A stretch of DNA of 64,000 bases, from the NCBI RefSeq assembly GCF_040686855.1, contig NZ_JBFBOG010000002.1, forward strand, positions 806,001-870,000, given 5' to 3'. Source of the stretch: Leifsonia sp040686855 (GTDB taxonomy: Bacteria; Actinomycetota; Actinomycetes; Actinomycetales; Microbacteriaceae). The notes below the pieces were generated by a model. That model searched no databases. It was not told where the DNA came from and was given only the letters and a program-made list of their open reading frames with translations. This document shows positions 7,987-15,656 of this stretch, one piece after another. Made by a program: the position numbers and the translations under genes. Every line of letters begins with the position of its first letter. Within the stretch, counting starts at the first letter, position 1.

Positions 7987-8967
7987 TCACGCGAGCAGCC
8001 CCTCGGCGGCGAGCTCCGCCCAGACGGCCTCCGGCACGGTCGGCGCCGCCAGCCCCGCGTTCCGCTCGATCTGCTCGGGGGTGTCCGCACCGAGCACGAT
8101 CGTGGAGACGGCCGGATGGCGGAGCGGGAACTGCACCGCGAGCTGCGGGACGCTCACGCCGTGACGCTCCGCCACCTCCGCGATGCGTTCGACCCGCGCG
8201 ATCAGCTCGGGCGAGGCCGCGCCGTACTCGAACGTCGCGTCGGCGCGCGGGCGCTCGGTCGCCAGGATGCCCGAGTTGAACACGGCGGCGACCGCGACCG
8301 ACACCCCGCGCTCCTGCGCCGCGGGCAGCAGGTCGCGCTCGGCGGACGGGTCGAGCAGCGTGTAGCGGTTGGCGCACATCACGATGTCGAGGTCGGTCTC
8401 GCGGACGAAGCGCGTCAGCATCCCGGTCTGGTTCATCCCGGCGCCGTAGGAGCGGATGACGCCCTGCGACCGCAACTCGTCGAGCGCCGGGAACGCGCCC
8501 TCCAGAGCCTCCCGCTCGAACTCGTCGGGATCGTGGACGAACAGCACGTCGATGCGGTCGACCCCCAGCCGCTCCAGCGAGTCCTCGACCGAGCGGAGGA
8601 CGCCGTCGCGCGAGTAGTCGCGGCGGCGCCGGCGGATCGTGGGCACATCGAACAGGTTCGCGACGTCGGTCTCGCCCGGCCGGTGGTCCGGGTTCGGCTC
8701 GAGGACGCGGCCGACCTTGGTGGAGAGCACGTACTCGTCGCGCGGCACGTCGCGCAGCCCGGCGCCCAGTCGCTCCTCCGCCAGGCCAAGCCCGTAGTGC
8801 GGGGCCGTGTCGAAGTACCGGATGCCGGCCTGCCAGGCTGCGGGCACGATGCGCGGCCAGACGTCATCCGGGCGCGCGGCGAACAGGTTGCCCAGCGCCG
8901 CGGAGCCGTAGCCGATCGGTCCGACGGTCAGGCCGCCCCGTCCGAAGGGCCGCGTGGTCTGCTCCAT
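7987..8967 (-). CDS. aldo-keto reductase, probable L-fucose dehydrogenase
   Basis: 326-residue AKR TIM barrel with the catalytic tetrad visible: Asp and Tyr in YFDTAPHYG, Lys in STKVGR and His in LFVHDPD. It resembles the D-threo-aldose/L-fucose dehydrogenase group that oxidises L-fucose to L-fucono-lactone with NAD(P). Its ATG overlaps the stop of the preceding dehydratase gene (ATGA at 8967), so the two are coupled. In this cluster it supplies the first oxidation step; the substrate assignment rests on context. Confidence 0.82.
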   Translation of the reverse strand: MEQTTRPFGRGGLTVGPIGYGSAALGNLFAARPDDVWPRIVPAAWQAGIRYFDTAPHYGLGLAEERLGAGLRDVPRDEYVLSTKVGRVLEPNPDHRPGETDVANLFDVPTIRRRRRDYSRDGVLRSVEDSLERLGVDRIDVLFVHDPDEFEREALEGAFPALDELRSQGVIRSYGAGMNQTGMLTRFVRETDLDIVMCANRYTLLDPSAERDLLPAAQERGVSVAVAAVFNSGILATERPRADATFEYGAASPELIARVERIAEVAERHGVSVPQLAVQFPLRHPAVSTIVLGADTPEQIERNAGLAAPTVPEAVWAELAAEGLLA

Positions 8968-10076
8968 CAGGCCACCCGCCGGTCGTCGACCGCGTCCAGG
9001 TCCCACTCGATGCCGAGCCCCGGCGTGGAAGGCGCGAGGGCCCGCCCGTCGCGGACCGCCATCTCTGAGCGCGTCACGGCGCGCAGCTGCGGGATGTGCT
9101 CCAGGTAGAGCGCGTTGGGCACCGCGCAGCACAGCGATACGTGCAGCTCCATGAGGAAGTGCGGAGCGATGGACACGTTGAACGCCTCAGCGAGGTGCGC
9201 CACTTTGAGCCAGGGCGTGATGCCGCCGACGCGGGCGACATCCACCTGGACGATGGACGCGGCCCCGGTCTGCAGGTACTCGCGGAAGTGGCCCACCGAG
9301 TAGATCGACTCGCCGACCGCGACCGGCACCGTCGTGGACGACGCCAGCCGCCGGTGCCCCGCGACGTCCTCGGCGGGCAGCGGCTCCTCGAACCAGAAGA
9401 TGTCCAGCTTCTCGAACAGCGCCGCGCGCCGGATGGCCTCCGCCGCGGTCATCGACTGGTTCGCGTCGACCATGATGTCCATCCGGTCGCCGACGGCCTC
9501 GCGGACGGCGAGCAGCCGCTCGTAGTCCTCGTGCGCCCGCGGCTTGCCGACCTTGATCTTCACCCCGCTCAAGCCCCGAGCCTGCGACTCGAGCGCCTGT
9601 GCGACGAGCTCGTCCGTCCCGAAGTGCAGCCAGCCGCCCTCCGTGTCGTAGAGCGGGATGCTCGGCTGGGCGCCGCCCGCGGCCACCCAGAGCGGCAGCC
9701 CGGCGGCCTTGCATCGCGCGTCCCAGACGGCGGTGTCCACCGCGGCGAGGGCGAGCGACGTGATCAGCCCGACGGTCGTCGCCCGGGTGGAGGAGAACAG
9801 CGTGCGCCAGACGTCCTCGGGGCGGTTCACATCCAGTCCGATCAGCACATCGAGCAGCGTCTCACGGAGGAGGCTCAGGACGGCGGCGCCGCCGGTGCCG
9901 ATCGTGTAGCTGTAGCCGATCCCCTCGACGCCGCCGGCGGTGCGGAGGCGGACGAAGATCGTCTCCTGCTTGAGGAACGACTGCACGGCGTCCGTGCGGA
10001 CCGTCTCGACCTCCAGGTCGCTGAGCCACGCCTCGGCGCTGAGGATCGTGCCGTCGACGGGTGGGGTGAAGGTCAT
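8967..10076 (-). CDS. mandelate racemase/muconate-lactonizing family dehydratase
   Basis: 369-residue enolase-superfamily protein of the mandelate-racemase subgroup: K173 and K175 (KIK), metal ligands D204 (DANQ), E230 (EEP) and E256 (GES), D279 and H306 in PHFLMELHV. It is distinct from the fuconate dehydratase at 4324, so the cluster has two acid-sugar dehydratases. It may act on a related aldonate such as an L-galactonate or D-arabinonate type; the exact substrate is not readable. The start at 10076 follows CAGGACGACCC. It shares operator B with the divergent lactonase gene. Confidence 0.85.
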   Translation of the reverse strand: MTFTPPVDGTILSAEAWLSDLEVETVRTDAVQSFLKQETIFVRLRTAGGVEGIGYSYTIGTGGAAVLSLLRETLLDVLIGLDVNRPEDVWRTLFSSTRATTVGLITSLALAAVDTAVWDARCKAAGLPLWVAAGGAQPSIPLYDTEGGWLHFGTDELVAQALESQARGLSGVKIKVGKPRAHEDYERLLAVREAVGDRMDIMVDANQSMTAAEAIRRAALFEKLDIFWFEEPLPAEDVAGHRRLASSTTVPVAVGESIYSVGHFREYLQTGAASIVQVDVARVGGITPWLKVAHLAEAFNVSIAPHFLMELHVSLCCAVPNALYLEHIPQLRAVTRSEMAVRDGRALAPSTPGLGIEWDLDAVDDRRVA

Positions 10077-10110
10077 GGGTCGTCCTGTTTCGTTCGAGCG
10101 GGAAAGGGAT

Positions 10111-10131
10111 GCTATTGGCTATAGGATATGG
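10111..10131. promoter_or_regulatory. operator B, between divergent fucose units
   Basis: GCTATTGGCTATAGGATATGG lies between the dehydratase (10076, minus) and the lactonase (10189, plus). Its core CTATAGGATAT matches operators A and C. A single site here could control both directions. Confidence 0.55.
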
Positions 10132-10188
10132 AAAGGGCCTCGCGGGTACAACGCCGCCCGCATGCGTTCGACGACGAAGGGGGACCAG

Positions 10189-11025
10189 GTGGCCACGATC
10201 GACGCGCACCTCCACCTGTGGGATCTGGGGCACGGCACGTACTCCTGGCTGTCCGACGCGGTCGCGCCGATCAACCGCACGTTCGCGTTCGCCGAGGTCG
10301 AGCCGCAGCTCGCCGCCGCCGGCGTCGACCGCGTGGTGCTGGTGCAGGCGGCGGATACCGCGGATGACACCGCGGCCATGCTCGCCGTGGCCGCCGCGCA
10401 GCCGCGGGTGGCCGGCGTGGTGGGCTGGATCGACCTCCTGCAACCGGACGCGGTCGCGGGCGCGCTGGACCGCTCGGCGGCCGAAGGGCCGCTGGTCGGA
10501 ATCCGGCACCTCATCCACGACGAGGCGGATCCGGACTGGCTGACGCAGGACGCCGTCCACCGTTCGCTCGCCGTGCTCGCCTCCCGCGGGCTCGCCTTCG
10601 ACGTGATCGGCGTGCTGCCGCGCCACCTCGAGCACGCGCTCGCGCTCGCCGACGAGCAGCCGGACCTCCGCCTCGTCGTGGACCATCTCGGTACGCCGCC
10701 GGTGGGTTCGGAGCCGGGGGAGTGGGCTCGCCTGATCGACGAGCTCGGCCGCCGACCGAACGTCTTCGTGAAGCTGTCCGGCCTCACGACGCTCGGGCCG
10801 TCCGGCCGTGCTACCGCGGCGGAGCTGAGCCCGTACGTCGACCGCGCGCTCGCCGCCTTCGGTCCCTCCCGGATGCTGTACGGCGGCGACTGGCCCGTCT
10901 CGACCCTCGCCGCCCCGTACGACGACACGATCGCGGTCGCCCGCGACCTCGTCGCGGCCCTCACCCCTGCCGAGCGCGACGACGTCTTCGGGGGCGCCGC
11001 CGCTCGCGCCTACCGCCTCCCCTGA
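10189..11025 (+). CDS. amidohydrolase, probable L-fuconolactonase
   Basis: 278-residue metal-dependent hydrolase of the amidohydrolase_2 type (COG3618). It has the HxH metal motif at the N-terminus (DAHLHLWD), HLIHDE, VDHLG and the late GGDWPVS with its Asp. Family members hydrolyse sugar-acid lactones such as L-fucono-1,5-lactone. The start is GTG at 10189, preceded by GAAGGGGGA; the upstream ATG at 10162 has no ribosome-binding site. It sits with fuconate dehydratase and an aldose dehydrogenase, which supports the lactonase role. Confidence 0.85.
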   Translation: MATIDAHLHLWDLGHGTYSWLSDAVAPINRTFAFAEVEPQLAAAGVDRVVLVQAADTADDTAAMLAVAAAQPRVAGVVGWIDLLQPDAVAGALDRSAAEGPLVGIRHLIHDEADPDWLTQDAVHRSLAVLASRGLAFDVIGVLPRHLEHALALADEQPDLRLVVDHLGTPPVGSEPGEWARLIDELGRRPNVFVKLSGLTTLGPSGRATAAELSPYVDRALAAFGPSRMLYGGDWPVSTLAAPYDDTIAVARDLVAALTPAERDDVFGGAAARAYRLP

Positions 11026-11155
11026 GCAGGAGATTCAGGCGCCCGGCGCCCGAAAGTCCGGCACGACCGCCTCCCGTCGGAGTTTGGGCGCCCGATCTCC
11101 GACGCTGCGCTTCGCGGCCCCTCGCCCCGCTCCCGCGGGATTCCTGCTGAATGTG

Positions 11156-11192
11156 CGCTATTCGTGACGAATAGCGTCGATTCGGCACGAAT
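11156..11192. repeat. two ATTCG-nnn-CGAAT palindromes 20 bp apart
   Basis: CGCTATTCG-TGA-CGAATAGCG (11156-11176) is a perfect 9-bp-arm inverted repeat. The same inner box, ATTCG-GCA-CGAAT, recurs at 11180-11192 with its centre exactly 20 bp on. They sit just after both converging genes and end 2 bases from the lactate dehydrogenase stop. There is no T-run, so a protein-binding pair is as likely as a termination hairpin. Confidence 0.5.
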
Positions 11193-11194
11193 GG

Positions 11195-12466
11195 CTAGGC
11201 ACCGGCATGCTCCGCGGGCTCGGTGGCGGTGCTGCGGCGGAGGGGCTGCAGGCGGGTGAGTTGGGTGACGTGGTGCGGGCCGAGTTCGGCGAGGGTGCGC
11301 ACCTGGAGGAGTTTCATGGTGCGGGTGATCTGGTCGGTGAGGATCTGGATGGTGCGGTCGACACCTTCCCGTCCGCCGGCCATGAGGCCGTAGAGGTAGG
11401 CGCGGCCGATGAGGGTGAACTTGGCGCCGAGGGCGTAGGCGGCGATGATGTCGGCGCCGTTCATGATGCCGGTGTCGATCGCGATCTCGGTGTGCTGGCC
11501 GACCTCTCGCGCCACCTCGGGGAGCAGGTGGAACGGGATCGGCGCCCGATCCAGTTGCCGGCCGCCGTGGTTCGACAGCACGATCCCATCCACCCCGAGG
11601 TCGGTCAGCTTCTTCGCATCGTCGAGGTTCTGCACCCCTTTGATGACCAGTTTCCCGGGCCAGAGGGCGCGGATCTCGGCGAGATCGTCATAGTCGATCG
11701 ACGGATCCATCGCCGCGTTCAGCAGGTCCCCGACGGTCCCGCCGGTCGCAGAGAGGGACGCGAACTCCAGCTTGGGGGTGGTGAGGAAGTCGTACCACCA
11801 CCACGGGCGCGGGATCGCGTTCACGATCGTTCCCAACGTGAGCTGGGGTGGGATGGAGAACCCGTTCTTCTTATCCCGCAACCGTGCCCCGGCGACCGGG
11901 GTGTCCACGGTGAAGAACAGGGTGTCGAACCCCGCAGCCGCCGCCCGTTCGACCAAGCCGTAGGAGATCTCCTTCTGCCGCATCACATACAGCTGGAACC
12001 AGTTCCGCCCGTGCGGGTTCGCCGCCTTCACCCCCTCGATCGAGGTCGTCCCCAGCGTGGACAGGGTGAACGGGATGCCAGCCGCCCCAGCCGCACCGGC
12101 ACCCGCGGTCTCCCCTTCGGTCTGCATCAACCTCGTGAACCCGGTCGGGGCGATCCCGAACGGCAACGAAGATGGACCACCCCAGATCTCACACGACGTA
12201 TCCACGGTCGACACGTCATGCAGGATCGACGGGTGGAACTCCACATCCTGGAACGCCTGCCTCGCCCGCGCGAGTGACAACTCGCCCTCCGCGGCCCCTT
12301 CGGTGTAGTCGAACGCCGCCTTCGGAGTCCGCCGCCTGGCGATCCGCGCCAGGTCCTCGATCGTCAGCGCCGACTCCAACCGCCGCTTCTTCAGATTCAG
12401 CTCCGGCTTCTTGAACTGCATCAACTCCAGCAGCTCGGCCGGGGGCGGCATTTGACGGTCAACCAT
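11195..12466 (-). CDS. lldD: FMN-dependent alpha-hydroxy-acid (L-lactate) dehydrogenase
   Basis: 423 residues of the FMN-dependent alpha-hydroxy-acid oxidase family. It shows TLGTTSIEGV, WFQLYVMRQ, the catalytic His in SNHGGRQLD, and DTGIMNGADI plus GRAYLYG for FMN phosphate binding. It oxidises L-lactate to pyruvate. It is last in a three-gene unit after the FAH-type hydrolase and the SDR; the hydrolase is expected to release pyruvate and L-lactate, so this enzyme would complete the pathway. The ATG is 9 nt after the SDR stop, with GGAGG inside the SDR's last codons. Confidence 0.9.
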   Translation of the reverse strand: MVDRQMPPPAELLELMQFKKPELNLKKRRLESALTIEDLARIARRRTPKAAFDYTEGAAEGELSLARARQAFQDVEFHPSILHDVSTVDTSCEIWGGPSSLPFGIAPTGFTRLMQTEGETAGAGAAGAAGIPFTLSTLGTTSIEGVKAANPHGRNWFQLYVMRQKEISYGLVERAAAAGFDTLFFTVDTPVAGARLRDKKNGFSIPPQLTLGTIVNAIPRPWWWYDFLTTPKLEFASLSATGGTVGDLLNAAMDPSIDYDDLAEIRALWPGKLVIKGVQNLDDAKKLTDLGVDGIVLSNHGGRQLDRAPIPFHLLPEVAREVGQHTEIAIDTGIMNGADIIAAYALGAKFTLIGRAYLYGLMAGGREGVDRTIQILTDQITRTMKLLQVRTLAELGPHHVTQLTRLQPLRRSTATEPAEHAGA

Positions 12467-12475
12467 GAGAACGTC

Positions 12476-13222
12476 TTACCTCCGCGGCCGCAGCGAGTAC
12501 ATCCCGCCGTCGACCGGCAGGATGACGCCGTTGCTCGACCCGGAGGTGGGCGACGCCAGATACGCGACTGCCTCGGCCACCTCCTCGGGCCGAACGAGGC
12601 GCCCGCTCGGCTGGCGAGCCTCGAGGGCGGCGCGCTCCGCGTCCGGGTCGGCCGCCGAGTCGAGCAGCCGGCCCACCCACGGCGTGTCCGCGGTTCCGGG
12701 CGCGACCGCGTTCACGCGGATCCCGAGTGGGAGGCAGTCGGCGGCGATGGCGAGCGTCATCGCCGAGATCGCGCCCTTCGACGCCGCGTACAGCACCCGC
12801 TGCGGCAGCCCCGCCCAGGCGACGATGGAGCTGGTGAGCACCACCGCGGGCGCGGGCGACTCCCGCAGGTGCGGCATCGCGTGCCGGACCGTACGCGCCG
12901 AGCCGATGACGTTCACGTTGAGCACGCGCATCCACTCGTCGTCGTCGTTCGCCTCGATGTCGCCCTGCGCGCCGATGCCCGCGTTCGCGATCACGATGTC
13001 GAGGCGGCCGGCCTGCTCCACGACGGACGCGATCGCGTCCCGCACGCTCGCGTCGTCGCCGATGTCGCAGCGGATTCCGGTGTGCGGCGCCGCCACGGCG
13101 TCCGGGGCGAGGTCGAGGGCGAACACGCGCGCGCCCTGCGCGGCGAGCTCGTCCGCGATCGCCTTGCCGAGGCCCGATGCGCCGCCCGTGACGGCGGCGA
13201 CGAGCCCATCGAAGTGCGACAT
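12476..13222 (-). CDS. SDR dehydrogenase, probable 2-keto-3-deoxy-L-fuconate dehydrogenase
   Basis: 248-residue classical SDR: TGGASGLG cofactor loop, NAG, SSIVAWAGL with the catalytic Ser, YAASK, and the C-terminal GVILPVDGGM. In the L-fucose pathway a dehydrogenase of this type oxidises 2-keto-3-deoxy-L-fuconate at C4 to the 2,4-diketo acid, the substrate of the FAH-family hydrolase next to it. It lies between that hydrolase (28 nt) and the lactate dehydrogenase (9 nt) on one transcript. The role is by context; the SDR family assignment is firm. Confidence 0.85.
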   Translation of the reverse strand: MSHFDGLVAAVTGGASGLGKAIADELAAQGARVFALDLAPDAVAAPHTGIRCDIGDDASVRDAIASVVEQAGRLDIVIANAGIGAQGDIEANDDDEWMRVLNVNVIGSARTVRHAMPHLRESPAPAVVLTSSIVAWAGLPQRVLYAASKGAISAMTLAIAADCLPLGIRVNAVAPGTADTPWVGRLLDSAADPDAERAALEARQPSGRLVRPEEVAEAVAYLASPTSGSSNGVILPVDGGMYSLRPRR

Positions 13223-13250
13223 CCTTGTCTCCCTTGCGTTGCGTGAGTGG

Positions 13251-14102
13251 TCAGAGTGCGGGGCGTACCGTGGAGCGCTGCGCGCCGAGGCCGTCGATCT
13301 CGACCTCGACCACGTCGCCCGCCGCGACGTACGGGAAGCGCCCGGACAGGCCGACGCCCTCCGGGGTCCCGGTGTTGATCAGGTCGCCCGGCTCCAGCAC
13401 GGTGAAACGGCTGAGCCGGTACACGATCTCGGCGACGGAGAAGATGAGGTCGCTCGTGGAGGAGTCCTGCCGGGGCTCGCCGTTGACCCGGGACCGGATG
13501 CCCAGTCCCGACCCGTCGCCCACCTCGGCGGCCGGGACCAGCCACGGGCCCAGCGGATTGAAGGTCTCGAAGCTCTTGCCCTTGCTCCACTGCCCGAGCG
13601 AGCGCTGCAGCTGGTACTCGCGCTCCGAGACGTCGTTCGCCACCGCGAACCCGGCGATGTGCTCCAGGGCCTGCTCCGGAGACTCCAGGTAGCGGGCGCG
13701 CGTGCCGATCACCGCTGCGAGCTCCACCTCCCAGTCGGTGGTGGTGGACCCGGGCGGCAGCAGGATGTCGTCCTCCGGACCCGCGACCGTGTTCGGGTGC
13801 TTGTAGAACACGACGATGTCGGTGGGCGGCTCGGAGCCGGACTCGCGCGCGTGCGCCGCGTAGTTCATCCCGATGCAGATGACCGCCTGCGGCCGGGCGA
13901 TCGGGGCGCCGATGCGGAGGCCCGCGGTGTCCAGCTCGGGCAGCTCTCCCGCGGACGCAGCCGCCTCGGCGCGGTCGAGCCCGTCGGAGGCGAGGAACGC
14001 GCCGTCGATGTCGCTGGTCAGCGGGCGGAGATCCCAGGTCGTGGTGCCGTCTCCGACGGCGGGGATCTCGGCGCCGACGTCGCCGAGGCGCATGAATCGC
14101 AT
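13251..14102 (-). CDS. FAH-family hydrolase, probable 2,4-diketo-3-deoxy-L-fuconate hydrolase
   Basis: 283 residues of the fumarylacetoacetate hydrolase family: metal-binding Glu region DWEVELAAVIG, KGKSFETFNPLGPWLV and the typical SDLIFSVAEIVYRLS and GDLINTGTPEGVG. It is expected to split the diketo acid into pyruvate and L-lactate. The ATG at 14102 follows AAAGGA. It is the first gene of the unit that ends with lactate dehydrogenase and has operator C upstream. Confidence 0.87.
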   Translation of the reverse strand: MRFMRLGDVGAEIPAVGDGTTTWDLRPLTSDIDGAFLASDGLDRAEAAASAGELPELDTAGLRIGAPIARPQAVICIGMNYAAHARESGSEPPTDIVVFYKHPNTVAGPEDDILLPPGSTTTDWEVELAAVIGTRARYLESPEQALEHIAGFAVANDVSEREYQLQRSLGQWSKGKSFETFNPLGPWLVPAAEVGDGSGLGIRSRVNGEPRQDSSTSDLIFSVAEIVYRLSRFTVLEPGDLINTGTPEGVGLSGRFPYVAAGDVVEVEIDGLGAQRSTVRPAL

Positions 14103-14143
14103 CGAGGGTCCTTTCGGTCGCGTACCGCGGTCGAGCTTATTGC

Positions 14144-14160
14144 TATTTCCTATAGGAATT
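14144..14160. promoter_or_regulatory. operator C, before the FAH/SDR/lldD unit
   Basis: TATTTCCTATAGGAATT contains the perfect 12-bp palindrome TTCCTATAGGAA (14147-14158), sharing CTATAGGA with operator B and ATAGGA with operator A. It lies about 45 nt upstream of the FAH-type gene. Confidence 0.55.
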
Positions 14161-14264
14161 CAATCCACCTCCAGACGCAAGGTGGTGAGTGTGCCTCTAA
14201 CTGGGGTACAAACCTGTCCGCAAAAAAGGGGACAAACCCAGATTCGCGACGTATCGTGCAGGGA

Positions 14265-14281
14265 AATGAGCATTGCTCATT
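14265..14281. promoter_or_regulatory. 17-bp palindrome upstream of the LCP gene
   Basis: AATGAGCA-T-TGCTCATT is perfectly symmetric and ends 51 nt before the start codon. Its position suits an operator; the binding protein is unknown. Confidence 0.45.
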
Positions 14282-14332
14282 CGACTGCTCTGACGATGCG
14301 TCCCCGACCGGACGCGAAAGGGGGCGGGGATC

Positions 14333-15364
14333 GTGGTCTCCTTCGCCATTCATCACTCGGACCGCCCGGACGCGCCGCGCCGCCGCCATTCGCGGTGGTT
14401 CGTCGCGCTGGCCGTCTTCGTCGTCGTGCTCGCCGCAGTCGTCGTCACCGCCGTGGGCGGCGGCGCGATCTACGCCGGCTCGGTGGCGTCGACCTTCGAC
14501 TCGCACGTGTCGCACCTGCAGAAGGCGTTCCCCGCCGACGCGACGCGCCCCGCGGTGTCGCAGACCGGCGCGATGAACATCCTGCTGCTCGGATCGGACT
14601 CCCGCGGCGCGCCGACGGGGATCGGCGCGGAAGGCGTGACCGACCAGCGGGCGGACACGATGATGCTCGTCCACATCGACGCCGACCGGCGCAACGTCTA
14701 CATCATGTCGATCATGCGGGACCTCTGGGTGCCCATCCCGGGCAACGGATCCGCGAAGATCAACGCCGCTCTCGCGTGGGGTGGCACTCCGCTCGTGGTC
14801 CAGACGGTCGAGCAGCTGCTCGGCGCCCGCATCGACCATGTCGCCATCGTCGACTTCGGCGGCCTGAAGGCGATGACGAACGCCCTGGGCGGAGTGGATG
14901 TGGACAGCCCCGTCGGCTTCACCACCGTCAAGTCGCCCCACTACACGTTCGTGAAGGGGATGAATCACCTCGACGGCGACCAGGCCCTCGCGTTCGCGCG
15001 CGAGCGCTACGCCTTCGCGACTGCCGACTATCAGCGTGTCGCCGACCAGCAGGCGCTGATGCGCGCCTTCGGCGCGAAGCTGCTGAACCTCTCGGTGCTC
15101 ACCGATCCCGGAAAACTAACCGCGTTCGCCTCCGCCGCGGGATGGTCCGTGAAGGTGGACCAGGGCTTCAACCTGCAGGCCATGATCGGGCTGGCGGCGA
15201 GCATGAAGGTCTCCGGCATGTCGAGCATCCACACCTTCACCATCCCGACCGCGGGGACCGGGACCTCGGCCGACGGGCAGTCGATCGTGAAGGTCGACCC
15301 CGCGGCGACGGCGCGGCTGCGGACAGCGCTGGCGAACGACGCGTTGGCGGGCTTCTCCGGGTAG
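14333..15364 (+). CDS. LytR-CpsA-Psr (LCP) family protein
   Basis: 343 residues: a short basic cytoplasmic N-terminus, one membrane helix (about 22-50, FVALAVFVVVLAAVVVTAV) and an extracellular LCP domain with NILLLGSDSRG, RADTMMLVHID, SIMRDLWVPIPG, and ALAFARERYAF followed by D..R. LCP enzymes transfer glycopolymers from lipid carriers to peptidoglycan on the outer face of the membrane. The GTG start at 14333 has GAAAGGGGG 8 nt upstream. It is monocistronic, with a palindrome in its promoter region. Confidence 0.9.
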   Translation: MVSFAIHHSDRPDAPRRRHSRWFVALAVFVVVLAAVVVTAVGGGAIYAGSVASTFDSHVSHLQKAFPADATRPAVSQTGAMNILLLGSDSRGAPTGIGAEGVTDQRADTMMLVHIDADRRNVYIMSIMRDLWVPIPGNGSAKINAALAWGGTPLVVQTVEQLLGARIDHVAIVDFGGLKAMTNALGGVDVDSPVGFTTVKSPHYTFVKGMNHLDGDQALAFARERYAFATADYQRVADQQALMRAFGAKLLNLSVLTDPGKLTAFASAAGWSVKVDQGFNLQAMIGLAASMKVSGMSSIHTFTIPTAGTGTSADGQSIVKVDPAATARLRTALANDALAGFSG

Positions 15365-15417
15365 CGATGTCGGTGGTTGACCCTAGTCTTGGGGACACGG
15401 AGAAAAAATCTCGAAAA

Positions 15418-15451
15418 CACTACATGTAGTGGAATGACAATCGTGTCATTC
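15418..15451. promoter_or_regulatory. two adjacent perfect palindromes at a small-gene promoter
   Basis: CACTACATGTAGTG (15418-15431) is a 14-bp palindrome. It is followed at once by GAATGACA-ATCG-TGTCATTC (15432-15451), whose left arm supplies the -35 element of the next promoter. A dimer bound here would block or recruit RNA polymerase. Confidence 0.6.
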
Positions 15452-15463
15452 GGGTTATATAGT
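15434..15463 (+). promoter_or_regulatory. sigma-70-type promoter of the 27-codon gene
   Basis: ATGACA (15434) and TATAGT (15458) are separated by 18 bp. Transcription should start near 15470, directly ahead of the hairpin CCGCGG-GAA-CCGCGG (15473-15487) in the leader. Confidence 0.6.
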
Positions 15464-15514
15464 GGGTGAACACCGCGGGAACCGCGGATCACCGACTTCT
15501 CAGGGGAGGCCATC

Positions 15515-15598
15515 ATGGACTACGAAAACGACAGCGTTGGCGGCTACTCGGTTCCCGTCGACCCCATGGACCTGCTGCAGTGCGACAGCTGCCAGTAA
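15515..15598 (+). CDS. 27-residue peptide ending in CDSCQ
   Basis: An ATG after AGGGGAGG opens a 27-codon frame: an acidic N-terminal half (MDYENDSVGGYS), then VPVDPMD and a C-terminal CxxC motif (QCDSCQ). It has no signal peptide or membrane segment and no family I recognise. It has its own promoter with stacked palindromes, a leader hairpin and a perfect 15-bp terminator 19 nt after the stop, so it looks like a dedicated, tightly regulated transcript. It could be a metal- or redox-sensing peptide, a signalling peptide or a RiPP-like precursor. No modification enzyme lies next to it. The two cysteines argue against a random frame. Confidence 0.6.
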   Translation: MDYENDSVGGYSVPVDPMDLLQCDSCQ

Positions 15599-15617
15599 GG
15601 CGCTAGCACCGAGCACG

Positions 15618-15656
15618 AAGACCCCGGAGGCCACCTGGCCTCCGGGGTCTTCTGTC
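15618..15656 (+). terminator. strong rho-independent terminator
   Basis: AAGACCCCGGAGGCC (15618-15632) pairs perfectly with 15637-15651 around the loop ACCT, followed by a pyrimidine-rich CTGTCTTCC. It ends the transcript of the 27-codon gene. Confidence 0.85.

Noticed and set aside
12465..14576. 703-codon plus-strand frame across the fucose hydrolase and SDR genes
   Set aside because: It runs antisense to two clear minus-strand genes with catalytic motifs, and its translation has no recognisable fold.
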